Shown one piece after another: positions 47,310 through 56,779 of a stretch of DNA of 64,000 nucleotides. The DNA is from Allochromatium humboldtianum (GTDB taxonomy: Bacteria; Pseudomonadota; Gammaproteobacteria; Chromatiales; Chromatiaceae). How positions within the stretch are numbered: position 1 is the first letter of the stretch; each line of letters begins with the position of its first letter. The translations under genes and the position numbers were made by a program. The notes beneath the pieces were generated by a model. The model did no database searches and had not been told where the DNA came from. It saw only the letters and a list, made by a program, of their open reading frames with translations. The stretch covers positions 372,001 to 436,000 of the forward strand of contig NZ_JABZEO010000002.1 in NCBI RefSeq assembly GCF_013385175.1, read 5' to 3'.

Positions 47310-48083
47310 ATGTTCAATTTCATCCGTCACTTCGCCGGGGTCAAGGCCGATCAGGCCGTCCAGAGTGGTATCGAGGCTCTGGTGCGCTGGGATCCCAAGG
47401 GCGCGACCGAGGCCGAGCTACGCGCCATGGAGGAGCATCTCGACGAGCTGGGGCTGGAGGTCGCTCAGGCGCGCGCGGTCTATGAGCGTGAGAAGCAGGA
47501 GGCCGACGCCATCCAAAAGCTGCTCGATCAGCGCATGGCCGCCGCCGAGATGCTGCAAGGTCAGATCGCCGCCGAAGCCGACCCAAGCCGCCGCGCGGCA
47601 CTCGAACAGAGTCTGCATACCCTGCTCGACATGCTCGAACAGATGGCGCCCGATGTGGAACGCGAAGCGAGCGAGGCGCGCGATGCCCAGGAGTTCCTGG
47701 CGATGCTGGAACAGACCTACAACGAGGCGGGTTCCAAGCTCAAGGAGGCGCGGCGTCAGTTGGAACGTGCCGAGCGCGACATGCGCCGTGCCGAACAGCA
47801 GCGCGAGCAGGCCGAGCGTCAGGCCGAGGTGGCGCGCCGCGCGGCTGGACTCAGCGGCACCACCAACAGTCTGAACGTGGCCCTCAAGGCGATGAACGAG
47901 GCCGCCGCGCGCGATCTGGCCCAGGCCGAGGCGGCGAGCCTGAAGGCCAAGCTGCTCGCACCCACGCGCCCCGAGCAGGACGATCCCAATATCGCCGCGG
48001 CTCTGGCGGCCGCCGGCGGCAAGGGGCCGGCTCCGCAGTCGGCCAGTGACCGTCTGGCGCGATTAAAGGCGCGTCACGGCTGA
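47310..48083 (+). CDS. PspA/IM30-family protein (YjfJ-like)
   Basis: A 257-residue all-helical protein. MFNFIRHFAGVKADQAV is the start, followed by a long coiled coil of Glu, Arg, Ala and Gln to about residue 190. The C-terminal region ends in a short helix SASDRLARLKARHG, as in PspA homologs. PspA/IM30 proteins belong to the ESCRT-III superfamily and stabilise or remodel the inner membrane. An AGGAG lies 9 bases before the ATG. The two genes upstream are the usual partners of YjfJ, so this is most likely the YjfJ type rather than the phage-shock PspA. Confidence 0.82.
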   Translation: MFNFIRHFAGVKADQAVQSGIEALVRWDPKGATEAELRAMEEHLDELGLEVAQARAVYEREKQEADAIQKLLDQRMAAAEMLQGQIAAEADPSRRAALEQSLHTLLDMLEQMAPDVEREASEARDAQEFLAMLEQTYNEAGSKLKEARRQLERAERDMRRAEQQREQAERQAEVARRAAGLSGTTNSLNVALKAMNEAAARDLAQAEAASLKAKLLAPTRPEQDDPNIAAALAAAGGKGPAPQSASDRLARLKARHG

Positions 48084-48126
48084 CGGGCGGCTGTTGCGTG
48101 GGTTGCGTGGTTGGTGAGCGCTTCGC

Positions 48127-49611
48127 TCAAGCATGTGAACAGCCCGGCGTCGGCAACTGCCGATATTCCGAACAGCGTCTGGGAGTCGGTACGCCCTTGC
48201 CCGGATTGAGCAGACCGAGCGGGTCGAAGGCCTCCTTGACGGCGTGGAACTGGCGCAGTTCCTCGGGCGTGAACTGGACGCACATCTGATTGATCTTCTC
48301 GATGCCCACGCCATGCTCGCCGGTGATGGTGCCGCCGACCTCGACGCACAGCTCCAGCAGACGTCCGCCCAGTTCCTCGGTGCGCTGAAGCTCGCCGGGC
48401 TGGTTGGCGTCGAACAGGATCAGCGGGTGCAGGTTGCCGTCGCCGGCATGGAAGACGTTGGCCACGCGCAGTCCGTACTCCTGGGACAGCTCGGCGGTGC
48501 GCCGGAGTACCTCGGGCAGGGCGCGGCGCGGGATGGTGCCGTCCATGCAGTAGTAGTCGGGTGAGATCCGCCCGACGGCGGGGAAGGCCGCTTTGCGCCC
48601 CTGCCAGAAGCGCAGCCGCTCGGCTTCGTTCTGCGAGGTGCGGACTTCGGTCGCACCGCTGTCGAGCAGCAGGGTGCGTACCTGCATGACCTGCTCGGAG
48701 ACCTCCTGGTTGGTGCCGTCGAGTTCGCAGAGCAGGATGGCCGCCGCCTCGGTCGGATAGCCGGCGTGAACGAAGTCCTCGGCGGCCTGGATCGCCGGGC
48801 CGTCCATCATCTCCAGACCGGCCGGAATGATGCCGGCGGCGATGATGTCGCCGACGGCGCGTCCGGCGCGCTCCACGTCATCGAAGGCGGCCAGCAACGC
48901 CTGGGCGCGCTCCGGGATCGGCAGCAGCTTGACCCGCGCCTCGACCATGACCCCGAGCATCCCCTCCGAGCCGACGAAGAGCGCGAGCAGGTCGTAACCG
49001 GCTGAGTCGAGCGCCGCCGAGCCGAGTTCGATCAGCTCGCCCTCCAGTGTGACGAAGGTGACGGACAGCACGTTGTGGACCGTGAGTCCGTACTTGAGAC
49101 AGTGCACGCCGCCCGAGTTCTCGGCCACGTTGCCGCCGATGGTGCAAGCGATCTGGCTCGATGGGTCGGGGGCATAGTAGAGCCCATGCGGGCGCGCGGT
49201 CTCGCTGATGGCAAGATTGCGCACGCCGGGCTGGACGCGCGCGGTGCGTCCGATCGGGTCGAGTTCCAGGATTTGGTTGAAGCGCGCCAGACTGAGCAGG
49301 AGTCCGTCGGGCAGGGGCAGGGCGCCGCCCGAGAGTCCGGTTCCGGCCCCGCGCGCCACCACTGGGATCCGGCGCTCGTGACAGAGGCGCAGGATGCGCT
49401 GGACTTCGGCGACCGTGCGCGGCAGCACCACCAGCAGCGGCAGTTGGCGATAGGCCGAGAGGCCGTCGCACTCGTATGGGCGGACTTCTTCCTCGCGCTC
49501 CAGCAGCGAATCGTCCGGCAGGAAGGCGCGCAGCTCGGCGACCAGTGCCGCGCGCTTGCCCCTGAGATCCGGGTCGTCGAAGGCCACTCGGGTGGGTTGG
49601 ATCAGGCTCAT
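48127..49611 (-). CDS. glcD: FAD-linked oxidase, glycolate oxidase GlcD-type subunit
   Basis: A 494-residue flavoprotein. The FAD-binding PCMH domain includes VVLPRTVAEVQRILRLCHE, PVVARGAGTGLSGGALP and GNVAENSGGVHCLKYGLT. The C-terminal oxidase domain includes FHAGDGNLHPLILFD and GTITGEHGVGIEK. These fit GlcD, which oxidises glycolate to glyoxylate with GlcE and GlcF. Neither glcE nor glcF follows within the window, so the assignment to GlcD rather than a D-lactate dehydrogenase relative is by overall similarity. In a phototroph a photorespiratory glycolate role is plausible. Confidence 0.82.
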   Translation of the reverse strand: MSLIQPTRVAFDDPDLRGKRAALVAELRAFLPDDSLLEREEEVRPYECDGLSAYRQLPLLVVLPRTVAEVQRILRLCHERRIPVVARGAGTGLSGGALPLPDGLLLSLARFNQILELDPIGRTARVQPGVRNLAISETARPHGLYYAPDPSSQIACTIGGNVAENSGGVHCLKYGLTVHNVLSVTFVTLEGELIELGSAALDSAGYDLLALFVGSEGMLGVMVEARVKLLPIPERAQALLAAFDDVERAGRAVGDIIAAGIIPAGLEMMDGPAIQAAEDFVHAGYPTEAAAILLCELDGTNQEVSEQVMQVRTLLLDSGATEVRTSQNEAERLRFWQGRKAAFPAVGRISPDYYCMDGTIPRRALPEVLRRTAELSQEYGLRVANVFHAGDGNLHPLILFDANQPGELQRTEELGGRLLELCVEVGGTITGEHGVGIEKINQMCVQFTPEELRQFHAVKEAFDPLGLLNPGKGVPTPRRCSEYRQLPTPGCSHA

Positions 49612-49809
49612 CAGCCGCCTCTGTCAGATATCGAGTCTTGCACGATCAATGCGGGCACTGACTTCGGGTCGCAAGTCCCAATGCCGTCATGGACTGGAAT
49701 CTGAGCGCTTTCGCCGTGGTGGCGCCGGGCCTGGAGCGGTTGGTGTGGCGGGCGCTGTGAATCATGGTGCGCGCGGAGTCGGAACGGGAATCCGCAACGG
49801 TCCGGCGGC

Positions 49810-50097
49810 TCAAGCCTCGGTCGCGCGTGCTCCGATCACGACGCCGAGGATATGCACGTCATCGCCTTGTGGCTCGTAGAGCACGCGCAATCCCTGGATG
49901 CTGTAGTCGCGCATCCCTTCGCTTTGAGCCGGCGCGCGTCGCTGATCGAGCGTGGGGCGGGCGAGCAGGCGCTCGGCGCCCTGAAAGACGTGCTCGACCA
50001 GCCGCCGAGCCTGGATGGCCGAATCACGGGCAACGATGGCAGCGATGGCCTCGATGTCGTCGAGCGCCGCGCGCGACCAGATCAGCTCTCCAGCCAT
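49810..50097 (-). CDS. ParE/RelE-superfamily toxin
   Basis: A 95-residue protein starting MAGELIWSRAALDDIEAIAAIVARDS, the N-terminal ParE pattern (W-x-x-x-A-x-x-D-x-x-x-I), with YSIQGLRVLYEPQGDDVHILGVVIG at the end corresponding to the R/YRVLY and I-x-I strands. ParE-type toxins inhibit gyrase; RelE relatives cleave mRNA. The catalytic details do not separate the two here. The start overlaps the antitoxin stop by 16 bases, so translation is coupled. Confidence 0.85.
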   Translation of the reverse strand: MAGELIWSRAALDDIEAIAAIVARDSAIQARRLVEHVFQGAERLLARPTLDQRRAPAQSEGMRDYSIQGLRVLYEPQGDDVHILGVVIGARATEA

Positions 50098-50354
50098 CGG
50101 TCCAGCCGCTGCTTGGCTTCGTTGTTGAGATAACCGCGTCCCTGGGCGATGTCCTCGCGTCCGCGCTCGGCCTTCTCCATCACATAGAGGTGATACTGGA
50201 TGTCCTCCAGGGTGCAGTCGTCGGGCAGTTGGCGAAGCAGTTCGGTCACGGCCTGCTTGGCGTTGCGCGTGGCTGGAGTCCGCGCCGTCGTTGCCGCGGC
50301 GGTCAGAGGCGTGGGAGCGCGAACACCAAGGCGAACGTCGTCGGGAATGTCCAT
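50082..50354 (-). CDS. Antitoxin of the ParE-type module
   Basis: A 90-residue protein. From MDIPDDVRLGVRAP, a short Ala/Thr linker leads into a helical domain KQAVTELLRQLPDDCTLEDIQYHLYVMEKAERG, a pattern common in antitoxins encoded directly before RelE/ParE toxins. It ends RLDRWLES, probably the toxin-neutralising tail. The start at 50352-50354 was chosen by the position of the conserved part; an earlier in-frame start is possible. The order antitoxin then toxin and the overlap are typical. Confidence 0.75.
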   Translation of the reverse strand: MDIPDDVRLGVRAPTPLTAAATTARTPATRNAKQAVTELLRQLPDDCTLEDIQYHLYVMEKAERGREDIAQGRGYLNNEAKQRLDRWLES

Positions 50355-50407
50355 GTCAAAGAACCCCAGGGTTTCGAGTCTTGAAGCGTATGAATCAGTC
50401 AGCCGTT

Positions 50408-50662
50408 TCAGCCGCCCGTGACCGGTGGGAAGAAGGCGACCTCCTGTCCGTCCAGGATCAGCGTCTCGGGGCGTGCCAGTTCCTGTTCGACGGCCGCCAG
50501 CACGGTTTCCAAACCGCCGAGCGCTTCGGCCCAGACGCCGCCGCGTGCGCACAGATGCCGGCGCAGCGCGGCGACAGTCGCGGTATCCGTCGACCAGTCG
50601 AGCTGTTCTTCGCTGGTGTCGAGCCGTTCGCGCAGACGGGCGAAATAGCGTATCCGAATCAT
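50408..50662 (-). CDS. moaD: Molybdopterin synthase small subunit MoaD
   Basis: An 84-residue ubiquitin-like protein ending in the required Gly-Gly (FFPPVTGG). The start MIRIRYFARLRERLDTSEEQL and the middle AALRRHL and LAAVEQELA match MoaD. Its C-terminal thiocarboxylate donates sulfur to molybdopterin. It is the third gene of a moaB-moeA-moaD run, 21 bp after moeA. The large subunit moaE is not seen. Confidence 0.9.
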   Translation of the reverse strand: MIRIRYFARLRERLDTSEEQLDWSTDTATVAALRRHLCARGGVWAEALGGLETVLAAVEQELARPETLILDGQEVAFFPPVTGG

Positions 50663-50683
50663 CGCGCCCTCCGAATCCCCAGA

Positions 50684-51940
50684 TCAGTGCAACAGCTCGC
50701 CGAACGGCAGGAACTCGACCGGATCGCCGCGCTCGACGACCCGCCCCGGCTGGAGCTGCACCAGACCATCGGCCCAGGCGACAGAGGACAGCACCGCCGA
50801 TGAGCGGCTGGGATAGACCGCGACCTCCAGCTCGCCATCGGCACCGCGTTCCAGACGTGCGCGCTGGAATTCGAGCCGCTTGTCCGGGCGCAGCCAGTCG
50901 AAACCGGCGCGGATCCGGAGCGGACGCACATCCAGCTCGCCCGCCACACCCTGCATCCGTCGGATCAGCGGTCGCGCGAACAGCGCGGCGGTGACGAACA
51001 GCGACACCGGATTGCCGGGACAGCCGAGTAGTGGCGTGCCCTGGACCTCACCGAAGGCGAGCGGCTTGCCGGGACGGATCTTCACCTGATGGAGTTCGAG
51101 TCGACCGAGTCGCTCGACGGCAGGCTTGATGTGATCCTCCTCGCCGACCGAGACCCCGCCGCTGGCGATGATCAGATCCGCCTCGCGTGCGCCGCGTGCC
51201 ATGGCCGCGACGGTCGATTCGAGATCGTCTGCGACGATGCCGAGATCCACCACCTCACAGCCCCAGGTCTGCAACAGTCCCATGAGCATGAAACGGTTGG
51301 AGTTGTAGATCTGGCTAGGCCCCAGCGGTTCGCCGGGCAACGCCAGCTCGTCGCCGCTGGAGAGCATCGCCACGCGCAGACGACGACGCACCACCAGTCG
51401 AGCCACGCCGACCGACGCCGCCAGACCCAGATGCGCCGGCGTCAACCGCGTGCCGGCCGCGATCACCTCGGCGCCGGTACGAATGTCTTCGCCCGTGCGG
51501 CGGACGTTGGCGCCGGCCTTGACGTCGAGCGGAATCCGCACCTGTCCGTCGGACGCTTCGCACACCTCCTGCACGACCACTGTATCCGCTCCCTCGGGCA
51601 TGGGCGCGCCGGTGAAGATCCGTGCCGCCGTGCCGGGTGCCAGCGGTTCACCAACCGCACCGGCCGGGATGCGCTGAGCGACCGGCAGCCGACCCTCGTG
51701 CGCGGCCAGATCGGCGTGCCGGATGGCATACCCGTCCATGGCGCTGTTGTCCCAGCCGGGCACGTCGAGGGTGCTCATGACCGGCTCGGCCAGCACACGC
51801 CCGAGCGCCGCCTCGAGCCCCAGGGTCTCGGTGCCGTCGATGGGCGAGACGCGCGCCGTCAGAAAGGCGACGGCCTCGTCCCTGGTCAGGGTCTTGCCGC
51901 CGGCCGCAACCGGCGCACAGTCGTTGGATCGATCCATCAT
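50684..51940 (-). CDS. moeA: Molybdopterin molybdotransferase MoeA
   Basis: A 418-residue protein. Domain I has the WDNSAMDGYAIR motif. The MPT-binding domain has LSSGDELALPGEPLGPSQIYNSNRFML, ASGGVSVGEEDHIK and LLGCPGNPVSLFVTAALF, with the family P-G-N-P-V-S motif. It inserts molybdate into adenylated molybdopterin. The start at 51938-51940 overlaps the moaB stop (ATGA), so the two are translationally coupled. Confidence 0.95.
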   Translation of the reverse strand: MMDRSNDCAPVAAGGKTLTRDEAVAFLTARVSPIDGTETLGLEAALGRVLAEPVMSTLDVPGWDNSAMDGYAIRHADLAAHEGRLPVAQRIPAGAVGEPLAPGTAARIFTGAPMPEGADTVVVQEVCEASDGQVRIPLDVKAGANVRRTGEDIRTGAEVIAAGTRLTPAHLGLAASVGVARLVVRRRLRVAMLSSGDELALPGEPLGPSQIYNSNRFMLMGLLQTWGCEVVDLGIVADDLESTVAAMARGAREADLIIASGGVSVGEEDHIKPAVERLGRLELHQVKIRPGKPLAFGEVQGTPLLGCPGNPVSLFVTAALFARPLIRRMQGVAGELDVRPLRIRAGFDWLRPDKRLEFQRARLERGADGELEVAVYPSRSSAVLSSVAWADGLVQLQPGRVVERGDPVEFLPFGELLH

Positions 51941-52467
51941 CGTTCCAATAAACGCGGAATGAGTTGAGCGAAATTGCAGGGCCGGGTGCGGATGTCGAGT
52001 TGCGGCTGGAGGATGCGCTCCCAAGCCGTGCGACAGGCCCCGGTCGAGCCGGGCAGACAGAAGACGAAGGTACCGTTGGCCAGCCCGCCGAGCGCCCGCG
52101 ACTGGAGCGTCGAGGCGCCGATCTCCTCGAACGAGACCTGCCGGAACAGCTCGCCGAAGCCCTCGACCTGCTTGTCGAGCAGGGGTGCGATGGCCTCGGG
52201 CGTGCTGTCGCGTCCGGTCACGCCGGTGCCGCCCGTACTCAGGATCACCTCGATCTCGGGATCGGCGATCCAGCGCGAGAAGACCGCGCGCAACAGGTAG
52301 ACGTCGTCGCGGACGATCTCTCGCGCGACGACCGCGTGTCCAGCCGCCTCGGCGCGCTCACGCAGCAACTGGCCGGAGGTGTCGCGGGACTCGTCCCGAC
52401 TGTCCGAGACGGTCAGGATCGCCAATCGCAGCGGACGGAATGGCTGCTCGGTGAAATGCGCGCTCAT
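51937..52467 (-). CDS. moaB: MoaB, molybdenum cofactor biosynthesis protein B
   Basis: A 176-residue MogA/MoaB fold protein. [31 protein letters not shown] and [17 protein letters not shown] match the family, with the MPT-binding GGTG and PGS/G motifs. It adenylates molybdopterin or acts in a related step. The start [13 protein letters not shown] is the usual one. It opens the moaB-moeA-moaD cluster. Confidence 0.92.
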   Translation of the reverse strand: MSAHFTEQPFRPLRLAILTVSDSRDESRDTSGQLLRERAEAAGHAVVAREIVRDDVYLLRAVFSRWIADPEIEVILSTGGTGVTGRDSTPEAIAPLLDKQVEGFGELFRQVSFEEIGASTLQSRALGGLANGTFVFCLPGSTGACRTAWERILQPQLDIRTRPCNFAQLIPRLLER

Positions 52468-52515
52468 GAGTGAGTTCCCCCTGATAGCGGAGAGTGTCCC
52501 GGATGGCCGTCAACC

Positions 52516-54363
52516 TCAACGCAGCTGGCTGATGTCGCGCACCGCGCCATTGGCCGCACTGGTGGTCATGGCGGCATAGGCTTTGAGCGCGCTCGACACC
52601 ACGCGCTGACGCGACACCGGCTGCCAGGCATTCGCCCCCTTGGCCTCCATCGCCTGACGGCGCGCCGCGATCTGCTCATCACTGACCGCAAGATGGATGC
52701 GCCGATTGGGAATGTCGATCTCGATGCGGTCGCCTTCCTCGACCAGACCGATGAGCCCGCCCTCGGCCGCTTCCGGCGAGACATGGCCGATGGACAGTCC
52801 CGAGGTGCCGCCCGAGAACCGCCCGTCGGTGATGAGCGCACAGACCTTGCCCAGCCCCTTGGACTTGAGATAGCTGGTCGGGTAGAGCATTTCCTGCATT
52901 CCCGGACCGCCCTTGGGGCCTTCATAGCGGATGACGACGATGTCGCCGGGCTGGATGCGGTCGGTCAGGATCGCGGAGACGGCGTCTTCCTGGCTCTCGA
53001 AGATCCGAGCCGGGCCGCTGAAGCTCAGGATCTCGGCATCGACGCCGGCGGTCTTGACGATACAGCCGTCCTCGGCCAGATTGCCGAACAGCACCGCCAG
53101 ACCGCCATCCTGGCTGTAGGCATGTTCGCGATCGCGGATACAGCCGGCGGCACGGTCCAGATCCAGCTCGGGCCACTGGGCGTCCTGGCTGAAGGCGACC
53201 TGAGTCGGGATGCCGCCGGGCGCGGCGCGGAAACGCGCGTGCGCTTCGCTGTCCTGACTGCGTCCGATGTCCCAGCGCGCCAGTGCCTCGCCCAGGGTCG
53301 GGCTGTGCACGGTACAGGTGTCGGTATGGAGCAGTCCGGCGCGCTCCAGCTCGCCGAGAATTGAGAGCACGCCACCGGCGCGATGCACGTCCTCCATGTG
53401 GTACTTCTGCGTGGCCGGAGCGACCTTGCACAGATTCGGTACCTTGCGGCTCAGACGGTCGATGTCGGTCATGGTGAACGCGACCTCGGCCTCACGCGCG
53501 GCGGCCAGCAGATGCAGCACGGTGTTGGTCGAGCCACCCATGGCGATGTCGAGACTCATGGCGTTCTCGAAGGCGGCGAAGTCGGCGATTGAACGCGGCA
53601 GTACGCGGTCATCATCCTGTTCATAGTAGCGGCGCGCCAGCTCCACGATCAGCCGTCCGGCTTCGAGGAACAACTCGCGGCGCTTGGCATGGGTGGCCAG
53701 CAGGGAACCGTTGCCCGGCAGACTCAGACCCAGCGCCTCGGTCAGACAGTTCATCGAATTGGCGGTGAACATGCCCGAGCAGGAGCCGCAGGTCGGACAG
53801 GCCGAGCGCTCGATCCGGTCGACGTCGGCATCACTCTCGTTGGGATTGGCGGCGGCGATCATGGCGTCGACCAGATCCAGATGCACCTCGCCCCCGGCGC
53901 GTTGCACCTTGCCCGCCTCCATCGGCCCGCCCGAGACGAACACCGCCGGGATGTTCAGGCGCAGCGCGGCCATCAGCATGCCGGGCGTGATCTTGTCGCA
54001 GTTGGAGATGCAGACCATGGCATCGGCGCAATGGGCGTTGACCATGTACTCGACCGAGTCGGCGATGATCTCGCGCGAGGGCAGGGAGTAGAGCATCCCG
54101 TTGTGGCCCATGGCGATGCCGTCGTCGATGGCGATGGTGTTGAATTCCTTGGCCACGCCGCCGGCGGCCTCGATCTCGCGCGCAACCAGCTGGCCCAGAT
54201 CCTTCAGATGCACATGACCGGGGACGAACTGGGTGAAGGAGTTGACGACGGCGATGATGGGTTTGTCGAAATCGGCGTCGGTCATGCCGGTGGCGCGCCA
54301 CAGGGCGCGCGCGCCGGCCATGTTGCGGCCATGGGTGCTGGTTCTGGAGCGATACTGGGGCAT
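52516..54363 (-). CDS. ilvD: Dihydroxy-acid dehydratase
   Basis: A 615-residue dehydratase. The start [27 protein letters not shown] and the motifs [31 protein letters not shown], [23 protein letters not shown] and [19 protein letters not shown] are family hallmarks. The three cluster-type cysteines (one in SNCDKI and two in the CGSCSGMF region) are present. It dehydrates dihydroxy-acids in branched-chain amino acid synthesis. I chose the ATG at 54361-54363; the longer frame upstream is non-coding. It is divergent from the shell protein gene. Confidence 0.97.
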   Translation of the reverse strand: MPQYRSRTSTHGRNMAGARALWRATGMTDADFDKPIIAVVNSFTQFVPGHVHLKDLGQLVAREIEAAGGVAKEFNTIAIDDGIAMGHNGMLYSLPSREIIADSVEYMVNAHCADAMVCISNCDKITPGMLMAALRLNIPAVFVSGGPMEAGKVQRAGGEVHLDLVDAMIAAANPNESDADVDRIERSACPTCGSCSGMFTANSMNCLTEALGLSLPGNGSLLATHAKRRELFLEAGRLIVELARRYYEQDDDRVLPRSIADFAAFENAMSLDIAMGGSTNTVLHLLAAAREAEVAFTMTDIDRLSRKVPNLCKVAPATQKYHMEDVHRAGGVLSILGELERAGLLHTDTCTVHSPTLGEALARWDIGRSQDSEAHARFRAAPGGIPTQVAFSQDAQWPELDLDRAAGCIRDREHAYSQDGGLAVLFGNLAEDGCIVKTAGVDAEILSFSGPARIFESQEDAVSAILTDRIQPGDIVVIRYEGPKGGPGMQEMLYPTSYLKSKGLGKVCALITDGRFSGGTSGLSIGHVSPEAAEGGLIGLVEEGDRIEIDIPNRRIHLAVSDEQIAARRQAMEAKGANAWQPVSRQRVVSSALKAYAAMTTSAANGAVRDISQLR

Positions 54364-54458
54364 GAGCTTAGATGACCTCGGGACTGATCGAAGTCGCTCA
54401 GTATATCGCCGCCAGCCGCAATCCTTGAACACTTTGGGTCCGTGATCATTGCCAGGAC

Positions 54459-54489
54459 TTGACAGTTTTTGAGTCGGCCAAGGTAATAT
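54459..54489 (+). promoter_or_regulatory. Sigma70-like promoter for the shell protein gene
   Basis: A perfect TTGACA at 54459-54464 and TAATAT at 54484-54489 with a 19-bp spacer, followed by about 48 bp to the ATG. The spacer is slightly long, but the hexamers are good. Confidence 0.55.
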
Positions 54490-54537
54490 CCCGTTCGAGG
54501 CGCGCGACACGCCCCGCCAAGAGCCGAGTCCATTCGC

Positions 54538-55164
54538 ATGACCCCAAAGATCTCGCTGCGCACCTATACCTTCATCGACTCGCTGCAACCGCAGTTGGCC
54601 GCCTATATCGCCACGGTCTCCCAGGGGTTTCTGCCGGTTCCCGGCGATGCCTGCCTGTGGCTCGAGGTCTCGCCCGGCATGGCCGTGCATCGCCTCACCG
54701 ACGCGGCCCTCAAGTCCACTCGGGTGCATCTGGCCCAGCAGGTGGTGGAGCGCGCCTACGGCTCCATGGTCATCCACCAGCGCGACCAGAGTGATGTCAT
54801 CGAGGCCGGTCGCCTCATCCTCAACAGCATGCAGGCCAAGCAGGACGACCGCCAACCCTGCCGGGTTCAGTGGTCGGAGATCATCCGCGGCATGACCCCG
54901 GACCACACCGTCCTGATCAACCGCCAGGAACGACGCGGCTCCATGATCCTGCCGGGCCAGAGCATGTTCATCCTGGAAACCGAGCCGGCCGGCTATATCA
55001 CCTATGCCGCCAATCAGGCCGAGAAGGCGGCCAGTATCACCCTGGTCGACGTCAAGGCCATCGGCGCCTTTGGCCGTCTGACCCTGGCCGGCAGTGAGAC
55101 CAACATCGACGAGGCCGCCGCTGCCGCCATCGCCGCCGTGGCCAGTCCGCGCGGCACGCATTAG
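54538..55164 (+). CDS. Tandem bacterial microcompartment (BMC) shell protein, orphan
   Basis: A 208-residue protein. The C-terminal half, from [18 protein letters not shown], reads as a BMC domain: a G/A-Y/F-xx-A strand, then [17 protein letters not shown], then [22 protein letters not shown], which aligns with the xGxxxAADxMxKAAxVxL...GxxxxxxxGDVxxVxxA pattern. The N-terminal half ([12 protein letters not shown]..., [47 protein letters not shown]) looks like a second, more divergent BMC copy. This makes it a BMC-T-type trimer-forming shell protein. No other BMC gene, pentamer or signature enzyme is in the window. A NUDIX gene follows after 30 bp. The role is unknown. Confidence 0.75.
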   Translation: MTPKISLRTYTFIDSLQPQLAAYIATVSQGFLPVPGDACLWLEVSPGMAVHRLTDAALKSTRVHLAQQVVERAYGSMVIHQRDQSDVIEAGRLILNSMQAKQDDRQPCRVQWSEIIRGMTPDHTVLINRQERRGSMILPGQSMFILETEPAGYITYAANQAEKAASITLVDVKAIGAFGRLTLAGSETNIDEAAAAAIAAVASPRGTH

Positions 55165-55194
55165 GCGCGCGGAGAGTCAGGGGGATCGAGGAAC

Positions 55195-55758
55195 ATGCAC
55201 CGCAATGAATTGCTGAGTCTGCTGGAGGCCTACGACACCCAGATCATGACCGAGGCCGGCTATCTCGAACGCACCAAGGACTTCGTGCGCGCCCACGAAG
55301 ACTGCTTCCATTCGGAACTGCTGCCCGGTCATGTCACAGGTTCCGCCTGGGTGGTGAACCCGGATCGTGACCTCGTGCTGATGCTGCATCACAAGAAGCA
55401 TTCACAGTGGTTCCAGCCCGGCGGCCACGCCGACTGCGACGCCGACATCCGCCGTGTCGCCCTGCGCGAGACCCACGAAGAGACCGGCATCGCGCCCGAG
55501 CAGATCCGCCTGCTCAGCGAGGGCATCTTCGATCTCGACATCCACACCATTCCCGCCAGCGAACATGGGCCGCGCCATGTCCACTACGATGTGCGTTTTC
55601 TGATCGAGATCGACGACCATCTGCCCATCCCAGGCAACGACGAGTCACACGATGTCATCTGGGTTCCGCTGCATCTGGTGCCGCGCTACAACAACAACCT
55701 TTCCACCCATCGCATGGTGGACAAGACCCGCCGGCTGAAGAATCCGCATCGTCAGTAG
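55195..55758 (+). CDS. NUDIX hydrolase
   Basis: A 187-residue NUDIX protein. The NUDIX box lies in GGHADCDADIRRVALRETHEETGI: the RETHEETG core is intact, but the first conserved Glu (G-x5-E) is Ala here. An upstream WFQPGGHAD is typical of this subgroup. It probably hydrolyses a nucleoside diphosphate derivative, of unknown identity. It lies 30 bp after the shell protein gene on the same strand and is likely co-transcribed. Confidence 0.85.
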   Translation: MHRNELLSLLEAYDTQIMTEAGYLERTKDFVRAHEDCFHSELLPGHVTGSAWVVNPDRDLVLMLHHKKHSQWFQPGGHADCDADIRRVALRETHEETGIAPEQIRLLSEGIFDLDIHTIPASEHGPRHVHYDVRFLIEIDDHLPIPGNDESHDVIWVPLHLVPRYNNNLSTHRMVDKTRRLKNPHRQ

Positions 55759-55831
55759 GCGTGAGCGCCGGCTCCCATGCCGCTACGCCACAGGATCTCG
55801 ATCGTGCGTGGCGCCGGCCGACAGTCAGTTT

Positions 55832-56752
55832 TCAGTGCGGGATCAGGAATTCGAGCAGCGCCTTCTGGGCATGGAGCCGGTTCTCGGCTTCGTCCCAGAC
55901 CACCGAGCGCGGGCCGTCGATGACCGAGGCGGCGACTTCCTCGCCGCGATGCGCCGGCAGACAGTGCATGAAGAGGACGTCGCTGCTGGCCTGATCCATG
56001 ATGGCATCCGTGACCTGATAGCTGGCGAACGCCGCCTGACGCCGCTCCTGCTCCTCTTCCTGACCCATGCTGGCCCAGACGTCGGTGGCGATCAGATGTG
56101 CGCCCTCGGCGGCCTCGCGCGGGTCGCGCAGGATCGTGCAGCGGTCGCCGCAGGCCGCCAGCAGGTCGGCGTCCGGATCGAATCCCTCGGGACAGGCCAC
56201 GCGCAGCTCGAAGTCGAACAGTTGCGCCGCTTCCATGAAGGAATGGCACATGTTGTTGCCGTCGCCGATCCAGACCACGCGCTTGCCCTGGATGTCGCCG
56301 CGATGCTCGTGGAAGGTCTGGAGATCGGCGAGCATCTGGCAGGGATGACAGCGGTCGGTCAGACCATTGATCACTGGGACGCGCGAGTGGGCAGCGAACA
56401 CTTCCACCGTCTTCTGCTCGAAGGTGCGGATCATGACCGCATCGACCATGCGCGAGATGACCCGCGCGCTGTCCTCGATCGGCTCACCCCGCCCGAGCTG
56501 GGTGTCGCGTGGCGAGAGGAAGAGCGCATGACCGCCGAGCTGGACCATGCCGGCCTCGAAGGAGACACGGGTGCGGGTCGATGACTTCTCGAAGATCATC
56601 GCCAGGGTGCGGCCGGCGAGCGGCTTGAAGTCCTGACCGGCGGCACGCATCCGCTTGAGTTCGGTGGCACGCGCAATCAGCGCTCGGGCCTCGTCCAGGC
56701 TCAGATCGAGCAATGAGAGGAAGTGCCGGCAGTCTGTCTGTTGGGTGGCCAT
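55832..56752 (-). CDS. argF: Ornithine carbamoyltransferase
   Basis: A 306-residue transcarbamylase. The carbamoyl-phosphate motif [15 protein letters not shown] (STRTR), the ornithine-site HCLP ([12 protein letters not shown]) and [18 protein letters not shown] are all present. It forms citrulline in arginine synthesis. It follows argD by 27 bp on the same strand. Confidence 0.96.
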   Translation of the reverse strand: MATQQTDCRHFLSLLDLSLDEARALIARATELKRMRAAGQDFKPLAGRTLAMIFEKSSTRTRVSFEAGMVQLGGHALFLSPRDTQLGRGEPIEDSARVISRMVDAVMIRTFEQKTVEVFAAHSRVPVINGLTDRCHPCQMLADLQTFHEHRGDIQGKRVVWIGDGNNMCHSFMEAAQLFDFELRVACPEGFDPDADLLAACGDRCTILRDPREAAEGAHLIATDVWASMGQEEEQERRQAAFASYQVTDAIMDQASSDVLFMHCLPAHRGEEVAASVIDGPRSVVWDEAENRLHAQKALLEFLIPH

Positions 56753-56779
56753 CGGAGGATGTCTCTCGCGGGTTCGTCT

